Below the pieces are notes generated by a model, which ran no database searches, was not told the origin of the DNA, and saw only the letters and a list, made by a program, of their open reading frames with translations. Of a DNA stretch of 64,000 bases, positions 9,024 to 15,777 are shown in pieces. Source of the DNA: an uncultured Bacteroidota bacterium (lineage in GTDB: Bacteria > Bacteroidota > Bacteroidia > Flavobacteriales > Flavobacteriaceae); contig CABYFY010000001.1 of assembly GCA_902518355.1 (NCBI GenBank), forward strand, positions 62,001 through 126,000, given 5' to 3'. The position numbers and the translations under genes were made by a program. Position 1 is the stretch's first letter. Each line of letters begins with the position of its first letter.

Positions 9024-9764
9024 ATGACATGGTTCTATAACTTACTTTACCTTTGGATTTTTATAGGACTTTGCACTTTCTTATATCTCATATTTTCAAA
9101 AACAATTGCTCCTTACGGCAGACATTCGAATTCAGATTGGGGAATTACTATAGATAACAAATGGGGGTGGTTTTGGATGGAATTACCTGCTTTGGTTTTA
9201 ATGCCAGTAATAATTTTATTTTCTCCTGTTGAAAAAAATGGCATCATAATATTAATAATTGGATTATGGATTTTACACTATTTCTATAGAACTATACTAT
9301 TTCCAATCAAGTTAAAGACCAAAGGAAAAAAGATGCCTTTAGTGATTGTGATTAGTGCATTCGTTTTTAATTTATTTAACGGTTTTTTTGTTGGTTATGA
9401 GATAGGAAATATATCACAATTAGATTTTGGAATTAATACATTAATTGGACTAATTATCTTTTTTGCCGGAATGTATATTAACAGAACATCAGATAATAAA
9501 TTGATATACCTGCGTAAAGAAAATAAAGAGTATCAAATTCCCCAGGGTGGCATGTTTAAATATATTTCTTGTCCAAATCATTTTGGTGAAATTGTTGAAT
9601 GGATAGGATTTGCTATAATAGTTTTTAATCTTGGAGCTTTAAGCTTTGCATTATGGACCGCTTTTAACTTAATTCCAAGAGCCCTAAACCATCACAATTG
9701 GTATATTAATTCATTTAAAGAATATCCTGAAAAAAGAAAAGCAGTAATACCGTTTATTCTTTAA
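9024..9764 (+). CDS. 3-oxo-5-alpha-steroid 4-dehydrogenase-like membrane protein
   Basis: 246 residues with about six hydrophobic segments. The C-terminal half carries the steroid 5-alpha-reductase signature: GGMFKYISCPNHFGEIVEWIGFAI, then NLIPRALNHHNWY and the ending FKEYPEKRKAVIPFIL. These enzymes reduce a C=C bond next to a ketone in steroid-like or long-chain lipid substrates, using NADPH; the bacterial substrate is unknown. The gene follows rseP by 1 base, so the two are probably co-transcribed. Confidence 0.8.
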   Translation: MTWFYNLLYLWIFIGLCTFLYLIFSKTIAPYGRHSNSDWGITIDNKWGWFWMELPALVLMPVIILFSPVEKNGIIILIIGLWILHYFYRTILFPIKLKTKGKKMPLVIVISAFVFNLFNGFFVGYEIGNISQLDFGINTLIGLIIFFAGMYINRTSDNKLIYLRKENKEYQIPQGGMFKYISCPNHFGEIVEWIGFAIIVFNLGALSFALWTAFNLIPRALNHHNWYINSFKEYPEKRKAVIPFIL

Positions 9765-9818
9765 ATTTTCAGATGTAAAGATTTAATTAAAAAAAAATCA
9801 AATTTTAAAAATATTACA

Positions 9819-9826
9819 TATATTTG
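9819..9826 (+). promoter_or_regulatory. Possible -7 box before tRNA-Asn
   Basis: TATATTTG matches the flavobacterial TAnnTTTG element and ends 19 bases before the mature tRNA. No clear TTG element is seen about 20 bases further upstream, so the call is tentative. Confidence 0.4.
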
Positions 9827-9845
9827 CCCTCACTGAAAAGTAAAT

Positions 9846-9919
9846 TCCTCCTTAGCTCAGTTGGTTAGAGCATCTGACTGTTAATCAGAGGGTCCTTGGT
9901 TCGAGCCCAAGAGGGGGAG
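9846..9919 (+). tRNA. tRNA-Asn (GTT)
   Basis: A complete 74-base cloverleaf. The acceptor stem TCCTCCT pairs with AGGGGGA, with one G-T pair. The D loop is AGCTCAGTTGGTTAGAGC. The anticodon stem TCTGA/TCAGA encloses loop CTGTTAA with anticodon GTT at 9880-9882. The T arm is TTGGTTCGAGCCCAA. CCA is not encoded. It lies at the start of the accessory zone. Confidence 0.96.
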
Positions 9920-9951
9920 CAAGCGAAACCGCTACACTACACAGAATAAAG

Positions 9952-9980
9952 CCTTCGAGAAATCGGAGGTTTCTTTTTTT
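9952..9980 (+). terminator. Rho-independent terminator after tRNA-Asn
   Basis: A 7-bp stem CCTTCGA/TCGGAGG with one G-T pair and loop GAAA, followed by TTTCTTTTTTT. It lies 32 bases after the tRNA, so the transcript includes a short trailer. Confidence 0.75.
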
Positions 9981-10021
9981 ACATCAATTATTAATGAACT
10001 TGCTTAAAGTTAGTAAAAAAG

Positions 10022-10050
10022 TGGCAACTATATGGCAACTCATTTGGCAC
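10022..10050. repeat. Three TGGCA direct repeats, near-helical spacing
   Basis: TGGCA occurs at 10022, 10033 and 10045, spaced 11 and 12 bases apart; the first two share TGGCAACT. The phasing suggests a protein-binding array. Similar repeats occur at integrase arm sites near tRNA genes, but no integrase gene is present here. The rest of 9981-10133 holds nothing recognisable. Confidence 0.4.
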
Positions 10051-10133
10051 TACTTAACTTTTTCATAAAATTGATTATTTTGTGCAACATACTAAAATTG
10101 CACTGTGTGTATTATTTGTAATTTTATTCTACA

Positions 10134-10655
10134 ATGAGAGATACATCAACATTAAAGCTGAATTTTGTGGGAACAATGTTTTCCATAGGTATTATTTATT
10201 TTATAATAAGACTGCAATATGATGGAGAGATCCAAATATTAGATTATATTGAATTTTTATTGCCAATATTATTTATATTAATAAATCTAAGTTTATTTAG
10301 GGTAACAGTAAATTCTAATGGTATTTCAAAGTCTTTATTCTTTCCAAATGTCAAATACAATGTAAAATCCTGGAGTGATATTAAACATTTCATAAATGTA
10401 ACTGAAGTTACTAAAGATAGATATGGAAAAGAGGAAAGACAGGAAACAATTTGGTTTGTTGATTTTAATGATAAAGTATGCTTAAGGATTCAAAAAAATA
10501 ATGTGCTTAGCTCAAAGAATATCAAAAAAATAATATCTATTATTAAACAAAGAGAAGTTGAGTATCCAGATAAATTAGTTTTCAGAAGTCCTTATATGTA
10601 TAGAATAGGTCTTTGGAAAGTAGACTATTCAAAAAAAGAAAATCCTGAATTGTAA
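10134..10655 (+). CDS. Membrane protein, paralogue of the 33960 gene
   Basis: 173 residues of unknown function. Two hydrophobic segments (about 12-27 and 41-56) are followed by a cytoplasmic-type domain with RVTVNSNGISKSLFFP, SWSDIKHFINVTEV, ETIWFVDFNDKVCLRI and the ending GLWKVDYSKK. The same blocks, with the same opening MRD-STLKLNF, occur in the 178-residue protein at 33960-34496, so the two are clear paralogues. The strand pattern after the helices resembles bacterial PH-like domains, which is only a suggestion. Its 3' end overlaps the convergent small lipoprotein gene by 31 bases. Confidence 0.75.
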   Translation: MRDTSTLKLNFVGTMFSIGIIYFIIRLQYDGEIQILDYIEFLLPILFILINLSLFRVTVNSNGISKSLFFPNVKYNVKSWSDIKHFINVTEVTKDRYGKEERQETIWFVDFNDKVCLRIQKNNVLSSKNIKKIISIIKQREVEYPDKLVFRSPYMYRIGLWKVDYSKKENPEL

Positions 10656-10765
10656 TTCTCAACATTTAAAACTAAATATTGACTTACATCATCATCGTGG
10701 GCCCACCAAAAATCACTACAACTAAATACAAGTGGAATAAATAGTAATAGTATTAGCTTTTTCAT
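10625..10765 (-). CDS. Small R1-leader lipoprotein
   Basis: 46 residues. The first 16 (MKKLILLLFIPLVFSC) are an intact lipoprotein signal with lipobox LVFSC, encoded by an R1 copy. Only about 30 residues follow (SDFWWAHDDDVSQYLV onward), with no recognised domain. The last 31 bases overlap the 3' end of the opposite gene. It may be a truncated gene that kept only its leader. The ATG at 10765 is chosen because it matches every other R1 gene; an in-frame ATG further upstream lies inside the Kazal gene. Confidence 0.5.
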   Translation of the reverse strand: MKKLILLLFIPLVFSCSDFWWAHDDDVSQYLVLNVENYNSGFSFFE

Positions 10766-10780
10766 ATCGTGTGTTGGTTT
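10734..10780 (-). repeat. R1 start-module repeat, copy 1
   Basis: A full-length copy with one change in the upstream half (CACACGATATG in place of CATACGATATG). Its 5' end overlaps the TAA stop of the Kazal gene upstream. Confidence 0.85.
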
Positions 10781-11006
10781 AGTTGCAAGGACCATCTTCA
10801 TATGCAATCACACCATACCAATTAAGAGCCTCACAACTATTGCCGTAACTATTTCCGTCACAACCGCATACAGGTTCAACAACTGCGGGGCAAGGTATAT
10901 CTGAGCTGATTAATGTTTCATCAACACACATATTAGGCGTATCTTCATCATCATCTTTACAACCAAATACTATTGGAATAAATAGTAATAGTATTAGCTT
11001 TTTCAT
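10779..11006 (-). CDS. Kazal-domain lipoprotein (copy 1)
   Basis: 75 residues: an R1-encoded lipoprotein signal (MKKLILLLFIPIVFGC), an acidic spacer KDDDEDTP, then one Kazal-type domain from about 34 to 74. Its cysteines follow the family pattern C...CPAVVEPVCGCDGNSYGNSCEA...GPC. Kazal domains inhibit serine proteases; a surface-anchored inhibitor is inferred. It is nearly identical to the gene at 17246-17473. The ATG at 11006 lies 2 bases after the stop of the 37-residue gene upstream. Confidence 0.85.
   Translation of the reverse strand: MKKLILLLFIPIVFGCKDDDEDTPNMCVDETLISSDIPCPAVVEPVCGCDGNSYGNSCEALNWYGVIAYEDGPCN
10975..11006 (-). repeat. R1 repeat, copy 2 (coding half only)
   Basis: The signal-peptide half of R1 is intact. 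The usual upstream half is replaced by the end of the preceding small gene (ATTTCTAAAT before the ATG). Confidence 0.8.
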
Positions 11007-11008
11007 AT

Positions 11009-11122
11009 TTAGAAATTTAGTAAGTCTAACAACCAATCCATAATAGCATAGCCGAATTTATATCCAATTGCTAACCCAATAACAACTATAATAAGTTTAA
11101 CCCAATTAGGAAGTTTTTTCAT
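11009..11122 (-). CDS. Small single-helix membrane protein (37 aa)
   Basis: MKKLPNWVKLIIVVIGLAIG begins this 37-residue protein: a basic amphipathic start, one membrane helix (8-22) and a short tail ending WLLDLLNF. The start carries the R1 upstream sequence CCAACATACGATATG, but the coding part diverges after the fourth codon. It lies 17 bases after the stop of the 132-residue membrane gene and 2 bases before the Kazal gene, in one tight string. No family is recognised. Confidence 0.6.
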   Translation of the reverse strand: MKKLPNWVKLIIVVIGLAIGYKFGYAIMDWLLDLLNF

Positions 11123-11138
11123 ATCGTATGTTGGTTTA
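11116..11138 (-). repeat. R1 repeat, copy 3 (upstream half only)
   Basis: AACCAACATACGATATG is intact just before and at the ATG of the 37-residue gene. The coding half is not conserved. Its 5' end abuts the stop of the previous gene. Confidence 0.75.
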
Positions 11139-11139
11139 A

Positions 11140-11538
11140 TTACTCAAACTTTTCTTTTACATCTGTGAAAAATAAAAATGCTAAAATTACTCCGTCTAAA
11201 AGTCCATATGCATTCTCACTAAATTCAAATAAAGGAGTTATAGAAGTTACGGTTGTGACATTATAACTTTCTAAGGAAAATAAAAAATGACTAATAAAGC
11301 TGAAAATAAGATAAAATATAAATAACTTCTTACCAATCCTTTTTAGTTTATATAAGCAATACCACATAAAAGGCAACAATAATATATAGACAAGATAAAT
11401 AACTACTTCTATCGTAGTATCATTATACTCAACTTCTTCATATGGAAAAAAAGTATCCTCGACAATCACTAATAAAAATATTGAAAGAAAGATAAATACT
11501 TGTAGTAAAATGATTTTTTTAAAAATATTGATAGTCAT
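11140..11538 (-). CDS. Four-helix membrane protein, unknown
   Basis: 132 residues with four predicted membrane segments (about 9-26, 43-62, 70-90 and 108-124) and no recognised motif. The second loop is acidic (FFPYEEVEYNDTT). Its ATG overlaps the TGA of a six-codon leader ORF encoded by a truncated R1 copy (ATGA overlap), so translation is probably coupled to that leader. It is second in a minus-strand string after the NTF2-like lipoprotein gene. Confidence 0.65.
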   Translation of the reverse strand: MTINIFKKIILLQVFIFLSIFLLVIVEDTFFPYEEVEYNDTTIEVVIYLVYILLLPFMWYCLYKLKRIGKKLFIFYLIFSFISHFLFSLESYNVTTVTSITPLFEFSENAYGLLDGVILAFLFFTDVKEKFE

Positions 11539-11555
11539 AGTATTAGCCTTTTCAT
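11535..11555 (-). CDS. R1 leader mini-ORF (MKRLIL)
   Basis: The R1 start is followed by ATG AAA AGG CTA ATA CTA TGA, six codons. The TGA shares bases with the ATG of the membrane protein gene. Ribosomes starting at R1 could re-initiate on the next ATG. Confidence 0.5.
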   Translation of the reverse strand: MKRLIL

Positions 11556-11569
11556 ATCGTATGTTGGTC
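11538..11569 (-). repeat. R1 repeat, copy 4 (truncated)
   Basis: CCAACATACGATATG is intact, but the coding half stops after GCTAATACTAT, where the next gene begins. It lies 7 bases after the stop codon of the lipoprotein gene upstream. Confidence 0.8.
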
Positions 11570-11575
11570 AGCCAA

Positions 11576-12100
11576 TTAATTTATTTCTCTATCAGACTTA
11601 TCTCTTTGATACAGGTAAGCCTTTTTAATTTTCCCTTCAACAATTTGCGCGTCAAAAACTCTTTGAAAATTCTTTGCATTATCACCCTCACCATAACTTG
11701 TGTTTAAGCAAGTGGTTACCCAATTTTCCGAAGGCTTATCTCTAAAATTTATATCTGAAGAAATAGACCATAATATTTCCCATTTTGCATTGGGAAACTG
11801 ATCTAAAAATTGTTTAGACATTTCGATATGTTGTTTGCTTCCTTCAACAACCTGACCTGTATGGGCAAAACCTAAAAAATCCTCGTGTTCTAAACTTTCA
11901 ACAGTTTCAAGATCTTTATTGTTATATCCCTCAAAATACTTTACAATTACTTCGAGAGAGGCTTGGTCTCCTATAGTTATATCTACTTTATTTCCATTCT
12001 CAGACTCATATCCAAATACATTTGATTGTTCTGCATTGTTGCATCCAAGAAATACTAATGAAATAATTAATAGTGAGTAAAATTTAAAATAGTTTTTCAT
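11576..12100 (-). CDS. NTF2/SnoaL-like lipoprotein
   Basis: 174 residues with lipobox LVFLGC (residue 20 cysteine) and an NTF2-like fold pattern of the DUF4440/SnoaL type: VIVKYFEGYNNKDLETVESLEHEDFLGF, a helix QHIEMSKQFLDQFP, then strands KWEILWSISSD and FDAQIVEGKIKKAYLY. Such domains bind or turn over small hydrophobic molecules, but the function is unknown. It resembles the lipoprotein at 44415-44915 in order and phrasing. It is the first gene of a minus-strand string and is preceded by an R2 element. Confidence 0.75.
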   Translation of the reverse strand: MKNYFKFYSLLIISLVFLGCNNAEQSNVFGYESENGNKVDITIGDQASLEVIVKYFEGYNNKDLETVESLEHEDFLGFAHTGQVVEGSKQHIEMSKQFLDQFPNAKWEILWSISSDINFRDKPSENWVTTCLNTSYGEGDNAKNFQRVFDAQIVEGKIKKAYLYQRDKSDREIN

Positions 12101-12195
12101 AATGTATAGTTTAATATTTACACAAGATAGTAAGTTGTTTAGGGTTTGTCAAGTAAGAAACGAGGATATTGATATGTCGTATGTTGCTCTATACA
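12101..12195 (-). promoter_or_regulatory. R2 upstream element, copy a
   Basis: The block CACAAGATAGTAAGTTGTTT, then GGGTTTGTCAAGTAAGAAAC, then GAGGATATTGATATGTCGTA (plus-strand reading) recurs upstream of other minus-strand genes at 15.5, 22.2, 22.4 and 23.0 kb. In gene sense it contains CTTGACAAACC and, 20 bases on, TATCTTG, which could serve as promoter boxes. This is inference from position. Confidence 0.6.
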
Positions 12196-12257
12196 TTATA
12201 TATACTATATACTTGATATATATACATTCCTTAAACAACTTTGATAAAAATTGGCAT

Positions 12258-12265
12258 TAACTTTG
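12258..12265 (+). promoter_or_regulatory. Possible -7 box for the fasciclin gene
   Basis: TAACTTTG matches TAnnTTTG and lies 33 bases before the ATG at 12299. A TTG at 12241 is only 14 bases upstream, shorter than usual. Confidence 0.4.
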
Positions 12266-12298
12266 TTTGTATTCCAGCTGAACTTTAAATATATAAAA

Positions 12299-12799
12299 AT
12301 GAAAAATCTAATTTTAACTATTACTACTTTATTATTAACGATTACAATTTCAGCACAAACTGTAGTTGATGCAGCAGTTTCTAATAAAGACTTTTCAACT
12401 CTTGTAACAGCATTAAAAGCTGCTGATTTAGTTGGCGCTCTTAGCGGAGAGGGTCCATTCACTGTATTTGCACCGAATAATGATGCATTTGCTAAAATTG
12501 ACTCGGAAGCTTTGGCAGACTTACTTAAGCCAGAGAATGTAAAAGCACTATCAAATATTTTGACCTACCACGTAGTTTCTGGAAAATTAATGGCCAGCGA
12601 TATTACAAAAGCTTTGAAAAGCGGTTATGGAAAAACTAAGCTTACTGCATTAAATGGTCAAAAATTTATTGCCAGGTCAAAGGGTGATAAAATATTTTTA
12701 AAAGATAAAGACGGTAATATGAGTGAGGTGATTGCAACTGATGTGGTTGGAACAAACGGAGTAATTCACGTTATTGACTCTGTGATAATGCCTGAATAG
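12299..12799 (+). CDS. Secreted fasciclin (FAS1) domain protein
   Basis: 166 residues with a signal peptide (MKNLILTITTLLLTITISAQ) and one FAS1 domain. The H1 motif is GPFTVFAPNNDAFAKI, the middle is LTYHVVSGKLMASDI, and the H2 end is GTNGVIHVIDSVIMP. FAS1 domains mediate adhesion or extracellular binding. The ATG at 12299 is preferred to an upstream in-frame start because it begins the signal peptide and leaves room for the promoter. A strong terminator follows. The gene is an island of plus strand in the minus-strand accessory zone. Confidence 0.9.
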   Translation: MKNLILTITTLLLTITISAQTVVDAAVSNKDFSTLVTALKAADLVGALSGEGPFTVFAPNNDAFAKIDSEALADLLKPENVKALSNILTYHVVSGKLMASDITKALKSGYGKTKLTALNGQKFIARSKGDKIFLKDKDGNMSEVIATDVVGTNGVIHVIDSVIMPE

Positions 12800-12821
12800 T
12801 TATATTTATTTAAGCTTATTT

Positions 12822-12855
12822 AAACCCTCTTGCTATTTGCAGAGGGTTTTTGTTT
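12822..12855 (+). terminator. Rho-independent terminator after the fasciclin gene
   Basis: A perfect 9-bp stem AAACCCTCT/AGAGGGTTT with a 10-base loop, followed by TTTGTTT. Confidence 0.85.
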
Positions 12856-12904
12856 ATCTGCAACTAATTGATTGAACATTAAACTTTAGTATATCAAACA
12901 TTTA

Positions 12905-14173
12905 ATAGACAAAAAGCCAATATCTTCTTTTCAGTTCACTATTATTTTTATATGTTTTTTGTTAAATGTAATAGATGGTATGGATGTTCTTGTTATTTCA
13001 TATACAGCTCCTTCTATTGCTTCCATATGGGATATTTCGCCTGAGACCTTGGGAATTGTATTTAGCTCTGGTTTATTTGGAATGGCAATTGGGGCACTTT
13101 TTTTAGCTCCTTATGCGGATAAAGTGGGTAGGAAAAAAATTATTTTGATTAGTACCATAATTATTTCCTCAGGGGTATTTTTCACTGCTTTCGCTAAAAA
13201 TATAACTCAACTAACTTTTTTAAGGTTTTTTAGTGGAATAGGCATTGGTACTATGCTTGCAAGTACTGTTTCTCTTGTTTCAGAATATACACCTGAAAGG
13301 TCAAAAGATTTTTGGATTAGTTTTGTTTTAGCTGGATATCCTGTCGGGGCGATATTGGCTGGTTATTTAACAAATATTATTTTATTTAAATATTCGTGGC
13401 ACTATGTCTACATAATCTTCGGAAGCTTCTCCATATTACTCATTCCTGTTGTTTATTATTTTCTATTCGAGTCTGTAGGATTTTTAATTAAGAGTCAACC
13501 AATTAATGCAATTTCACGTATTAATAGGATTTATGATAAACTAAAGATTACAAATATCAACACCCTGCCAACTTATGAGAATAAAAGTAATCGAGTTCCC
13601 ATAAATGAATTATTAAATAAAAAATATATTGCCCTAACACTAAAGCTTTGGATTGCATTTTTTTCTGCATTTGTATGTTTATATTATTTAATTAGTTGGA
13701 TTCCTAAAATGGTAACTGATATGGGTTTGTCAATTGAGCTGGGTATTTATTCAGGAACAATATTTAATGTTGGCGCATTTTTAGGTATTATTACACAAGG
13801 CTACTTCTCATTAAAATTAGGTCTCCAAAGAGTCATATCAGCTTTTATGATTTTAACCTGTATCTTGATGACACAAATCCAATATTTTATTGATTCTGAT
13901 TTAATGTTATTTATTTTTGGCGTATTAGGTTTTACAATTCAAGGTGGGTTTGTAGGTTTATATGCATTTGCTGCTAGGATATACCCGTTAGAATTTAGAA
14001 CAACAGGGATTGGATGGGGAATTGGTTTAGGTAGGTTTGGTGCAGTAATAAGCCCATTAATCGGAGGTTATCTAATTGGTGCTGGACTATCTATTTCTCA
14101 TAGTTTTATGATTTTTGGAGCTATAGCATTCCTTTCAGGGTTTACCGTTTATGTAATATCAATAAAAAATTAA
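12905..14173 (+). CDS. MFS transporter (AAHS-like), non-canonical start
   Basis: A major facilitator with 12 helices. The signature GPYADKVGRKK-type loop reads LAPYADKVGRKKIILIS, and NVIDGMDVLVIS in helix 1 matches the DG-D motif of aromatic-acid/H+ symporters. The last helices hold RIYPLEFRTTGIGWGIGLGRFG. The only ordinary start in frame is TTG 12959, but the frame stays open to 12890, and codons 12905-12958 encode DKKPISSFQFTIIFICF, which completes helix 1. Translation therefore probably begins upstream at a rare codon; ATA at 12905 is used here as a placeholder. An unseen frameshift or sequence error is the alternative. Substrate is unknown. Confidence 0.75.
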   Translation: MDKKPISSFQFTIIFICFLLNVIDGMDVLVISYTAPSIASIWDISPETLGIVFSSGLFGMAIGALFLAPYADKVGRKKIILISTIIISSGVFFTAFAKNITQLTFLRFFSGIGIGTMLASTVSLVSEYTPERSKDFWISFVLAGYPVGAILAGYLTNIILFKYSWHYVYIIFGSFSILLIPVVYYFLFESVGFLIKSQPINAISRINRIYDKLKITNINTLPTYENKSNRVPINELLNKKYIALTLKLWIAFFSAFVCLYYLISWIPKMVTDMGLSIELGIYSGTIFNVGAFLGIITQGYFSLKLGLQRVISAFMILTCILMTQIQYFIDSDLMLFIFGVLGFTIQGGFVGLYAFAARIYPLEFRTTGIGWGIGLGRFGAVISPLIGGYLIGAGLSISHSFMIFGAIAFLSGFTVYVISIKN

Positions 14174-14174
14174 A

Positions 14175-14252
14175 TCACAGGCATATCTCCTTCTTTTGTA
14201 CCTGACTAAATGAAATAAGTGGAATAAATAGTAATAGTATTAGCTTTTTCAT
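14175..14252 (-). pseudogene. Remnant of an R1-leader secreted protein
   Basis: Twenty-five codons: MKKLILLLFIPLISFSQVQKKE and then stop. The sequence matches the first 22 codons of the NTF2-like protein at 14965-15504 almost base for base (CATCTCCTTCTTTTGT... on the plus strand) and then breaks off one base from the MFS stop codon. It looks like a truncated duplicate kept as a signal peptide only. Confidence 0.6.
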
Positions 14253-14266
14253 ATCGTATGTTGGTT
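14221..14266 (-). repeat. R1 repeat, copy 5 (complete)
   Basis: Full length: upstream half ACCAACATACGATATG, coding half AAAAAGCTAATACTATTACT continuing to ATTCC. It follows a second, truncated R1 trace at 14273-14285 in the same orientation. Confidence 0.85.
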
Positions 14267-14272
14267 TTACTA

Positions 14273-14410
14273 TTAGCTTTTCCATTTTTTCAAATATCTA
14301 TATATTAAAAATGCTAAAAAGAGTCCGAGTCCAAGCATAGTAATAATAAATAAATTATCACTCATTAGAGAATCTTTAAGTGTGTCAGTATGTAAAAGTA
14401 CTTTCTTCAA
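14273..14410 (-). CDS. Small membrane protein (45 aa), duplicated family b
   Basis: Starts at TTG 14410 and contains LLHTDTLKDSL, then one membrane helix (FIITMLGLGLFLAFLIY) and a basic end YRYLKKWKS. A close relative of 42 residues is at 16951-17079. In that copy the end is KYLKK followed by TGA, overlapping the next ATG; here ATGA has become ATGG, so the frame runs four codons further. No family is recognised. Confidence 0.5.
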   Translation of the reverse strand: MKKVLLHTDTLKDSLMSDNLFIITMLGLGLFLAFLIYRYLKKWKS

Positions 14411-14444
14411 GAAATTATTTAACAGCTTTAATATATTTTATTAC

Positions 14445-14519
14445 TTAGCTAAGCATCTTCCCAAATAAGCATAAAAAATATCTGACTACGAATCTAATTT
14501 GTGTAACTATTTTTTTCAT
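14445..14519 (-). CDS. Small basic protein (24 aa), duplicated family a
   Basis: ATG AAA AAA ATA ... ending FGKMLS. It contains RYFLCLFGK, also found in the 28-residue protein at 17114-17200. It follows the OsmC stop, with a weak R1-like start (AACATACTATATG). It is short and of low certainty, but conservation between the two copies supports translation. Confidence 0.4.
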   Translation of the reverse strand: MKKIVTQIRFVVRYFLCLFGKMLS

Positions 14520-14531
14520 ATAGTATGTTAC

Positions 14532-14960
14532 TTAGTCTCCTGATGCTAATGTAGCATTTACAGAAATATTACAATTTAAAGCTCCTGAAATAGGACAATT
14601 ATTTTTTGCCTCAAGCACCAATTCATCAAATAAAATCTTACTAATTTCAGGTACTTTTGCAATAAGTTTTAGTGATATTTCAACTATTTTACCATCTTCA
14701 AATATTAGTATAGCATCTGTATTTAATTCAATAGGATGGTAGTTGTTTTCATTAAGAACAAAACTTAATTTCATATTAAAACAACCTGCAAGTGCTGCAG
14801 CGATTAATTCCTCAGGATTTGTCCCGAGATCACCTTTATCATTTTCAAATCTTGTTTTGAAACTGTATGGCATTTCATTAAAAGCACCGCTTTGAGCTGT
14901 TAATATACCCTGCCCATTTGCTCCACCGCCTTGCCAAATTGCATTTACTTTTCTTTTCAT
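14532..14960 (-). CDS. OsmC family peroxiredoxin-like protein
   Basis: 142 residues, typical of OsmC/Ohr proteins, which reduce organic hydroperoxides in the cytoplasm. The two family cysteines are present, in AAALAGCFNMKLS (about residue 60) and in NNCPISGALNCN (about 125). The N-terminus GILTAQSGAFNEMPYSF and GDLGTNPEELIAAA are also typical. Its ATG lies 4 bases after the stop of the NTF2-like gene, so it belongs to that transcription unit. It is the one clearly cytoplasmic enzyme in this string. Confidence 0.92.
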   Translation of the reverse strand: MKRKVNAIWQGGGANGQGILTAQSGAFNEMPYSFKTRFENDKGDLGTNPEELIAAALAGCFNMKLSFVLNENNYHPIELNTDAILIFEDGKIVEISLKLIAKVPEISKILFDELVLEAKNNCPISGALNCNISVNATLASGD

Positions 14961-14964
14961 AGTT

Positions 14965-15504
14965 TTATTTTTTATTGTTCATTTTAATACCTGACATTGA
15001 AAACATTTGCCAAGAATTACCAACTTTCTTATACATATATATTCCTCTTCCTGTGAAAATATTTTCATAATTATCATTAAACCTGGAGTATGTAGCATCC
15101 AAAACACAAATATTTTTTGATATCCAAACAACCCTTGATTTTTTTAGTTTGCTATATTTATAACCATCTTGAATATTTTTTCTTATCTGTTTATAGGATT
15201 TAATTAATTCATCTTCATTATTAATTATAATAGGATTGTCAAAAAGAGATAATGTAACTGGAAATGTAAAATAGGTTTTTATCTTATCAAAATCTGAATA
15301 CTCAAAAGCTCTACTATATTCTTCCCATCTTTCAATAATCTTCTTTTCGGTTATTTTTTTCATTTTATGAGAATTAGAGGTAATCTTTTTCTTCATTTGT
15401 ACCTCCATTTTTTTCTTCATCATTTGATTCATATTCATCTCCTTCTTTTGTGCCTGACTAAAAGAAATAAATGGAATAAGTAGTAATGGTATTAGCTTTT
15501 TCAT
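14965..15504 (-). CDS. Secreted NTF2-like (DUF4440-type) protein
   Basis: 179 residues. The R1-derived signal peptide (MKKLIPLLLIPFISFSQ) is followed by a lysine- and methionine-rich stretch (MNMNQMMKKKMEVQMKKK) and an NTF2-like domain (about 50-175) with WEEYSRAFEYSDFDKIKTYF, VVWISKNICVLDATYSRF and a final GNSWQMFSMSGI. The function is unknown. A truncated duplicate of its first 22 codons is at 14175-14252. An R2 element lies directly upstream, so this is probably the first gene of the string that continues into osmC. Confidence 0.75.
   Translation of the reverse strand: MKKLIPLLLIPFISFSQAQKKEMNMNQMMKKKMEVQMKKKITSNSHKMKKITEKKIIERWEEYSRAFEYSDFDKIKTYFTFPVTLSLFDNPIIINNEDELIKSYKQIRKNIQDGYKYSKLKKSRVVWISKNICVLDATYSRFNDNYENIFTGRGIYMYKKVGNSWQMFSMSGIKMNNKK
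15473..15504 (-). repeat. R1 repeat, copy 6 (coding half, diverged)
   Basis: The coding half is kept with two changes (GTATTAGC after GTAATG on the plus strand). The upstream half is replaced by the R2 junction. Confidence 0.7.
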
Positions 15505-15574
15505 AATATTTAAGTTTAATGTATCTACAAGTTAGTGAAAAAGTTGTTTATGGTTTAACGTGTGTTGCTCTACC
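15505..15574 (-). promoter_or_regulatory. R2 upstream element, copy b
   Basis: Contains CTACAAGTTAGTGAAAAAGT and TGTTTATGGTTTAACGTGTG on the plus strand, ending GTTGCTCTA as in copies a and d. The middle GTCAAGTAAG block is missing. It directly abuts the start codon at 15504. Confidence 0.6.
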
Positions 15575-15585
15575 TTTTTAATTTT

Positions 15586-15753
15586 TTATTGATTTATTTT
15601 ACTCCAAATACCAAAAAATGCAAACAAAAATAATAGCAAAATAAGTCCTATTCCCGTTACTCCATCAAAGTTAAAACCAAATTCTTGTGCATAAAAAAAT
15701 GTAACAACACCAATTACTATTGTAATTAGGTTTAAAGCAAGTTTTTTTTTCAT
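15586..15753 (-). CDS. Small two-helix membrane protein (55 aa)
   Basis: MKKKLALNLITIVIGVVTFF opens the first helix; a second helix runs about 34-50 and the protein ends IWSKINQ. The start has the R1 upstream block (AACATACGATATG) 24 bases after the stop of the TonB-like gene. The coding part is unrelated to R1 after the lysines. No family is recognised. Confidence 0.6.
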   Translation of the reverse strand: MKKKLALNLITIVIGVVTFFYAQEFGFNFDGVTGIGLILLLFLFAFFGIWSKINQ

Positions 15754-15765
15754 ATCGTATGTTTC
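15748..15765 (-). repeat. R1 repeat, copy 7 (upstream half only)
   Basis: AACATACGATATGAAAAA at the start of the 55-residue gene. Confidence 0.65.
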
Positions 15766-15777
15766 TTAGTATGGGTT

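Noticed and set aside
10003-10070. Short frame MNLLKVSKKVATIWQL as an integrase remnant
   Set aside because: The peptide does not match a recombinase N-terminus that I recognise; only the DNA repeats are reported.
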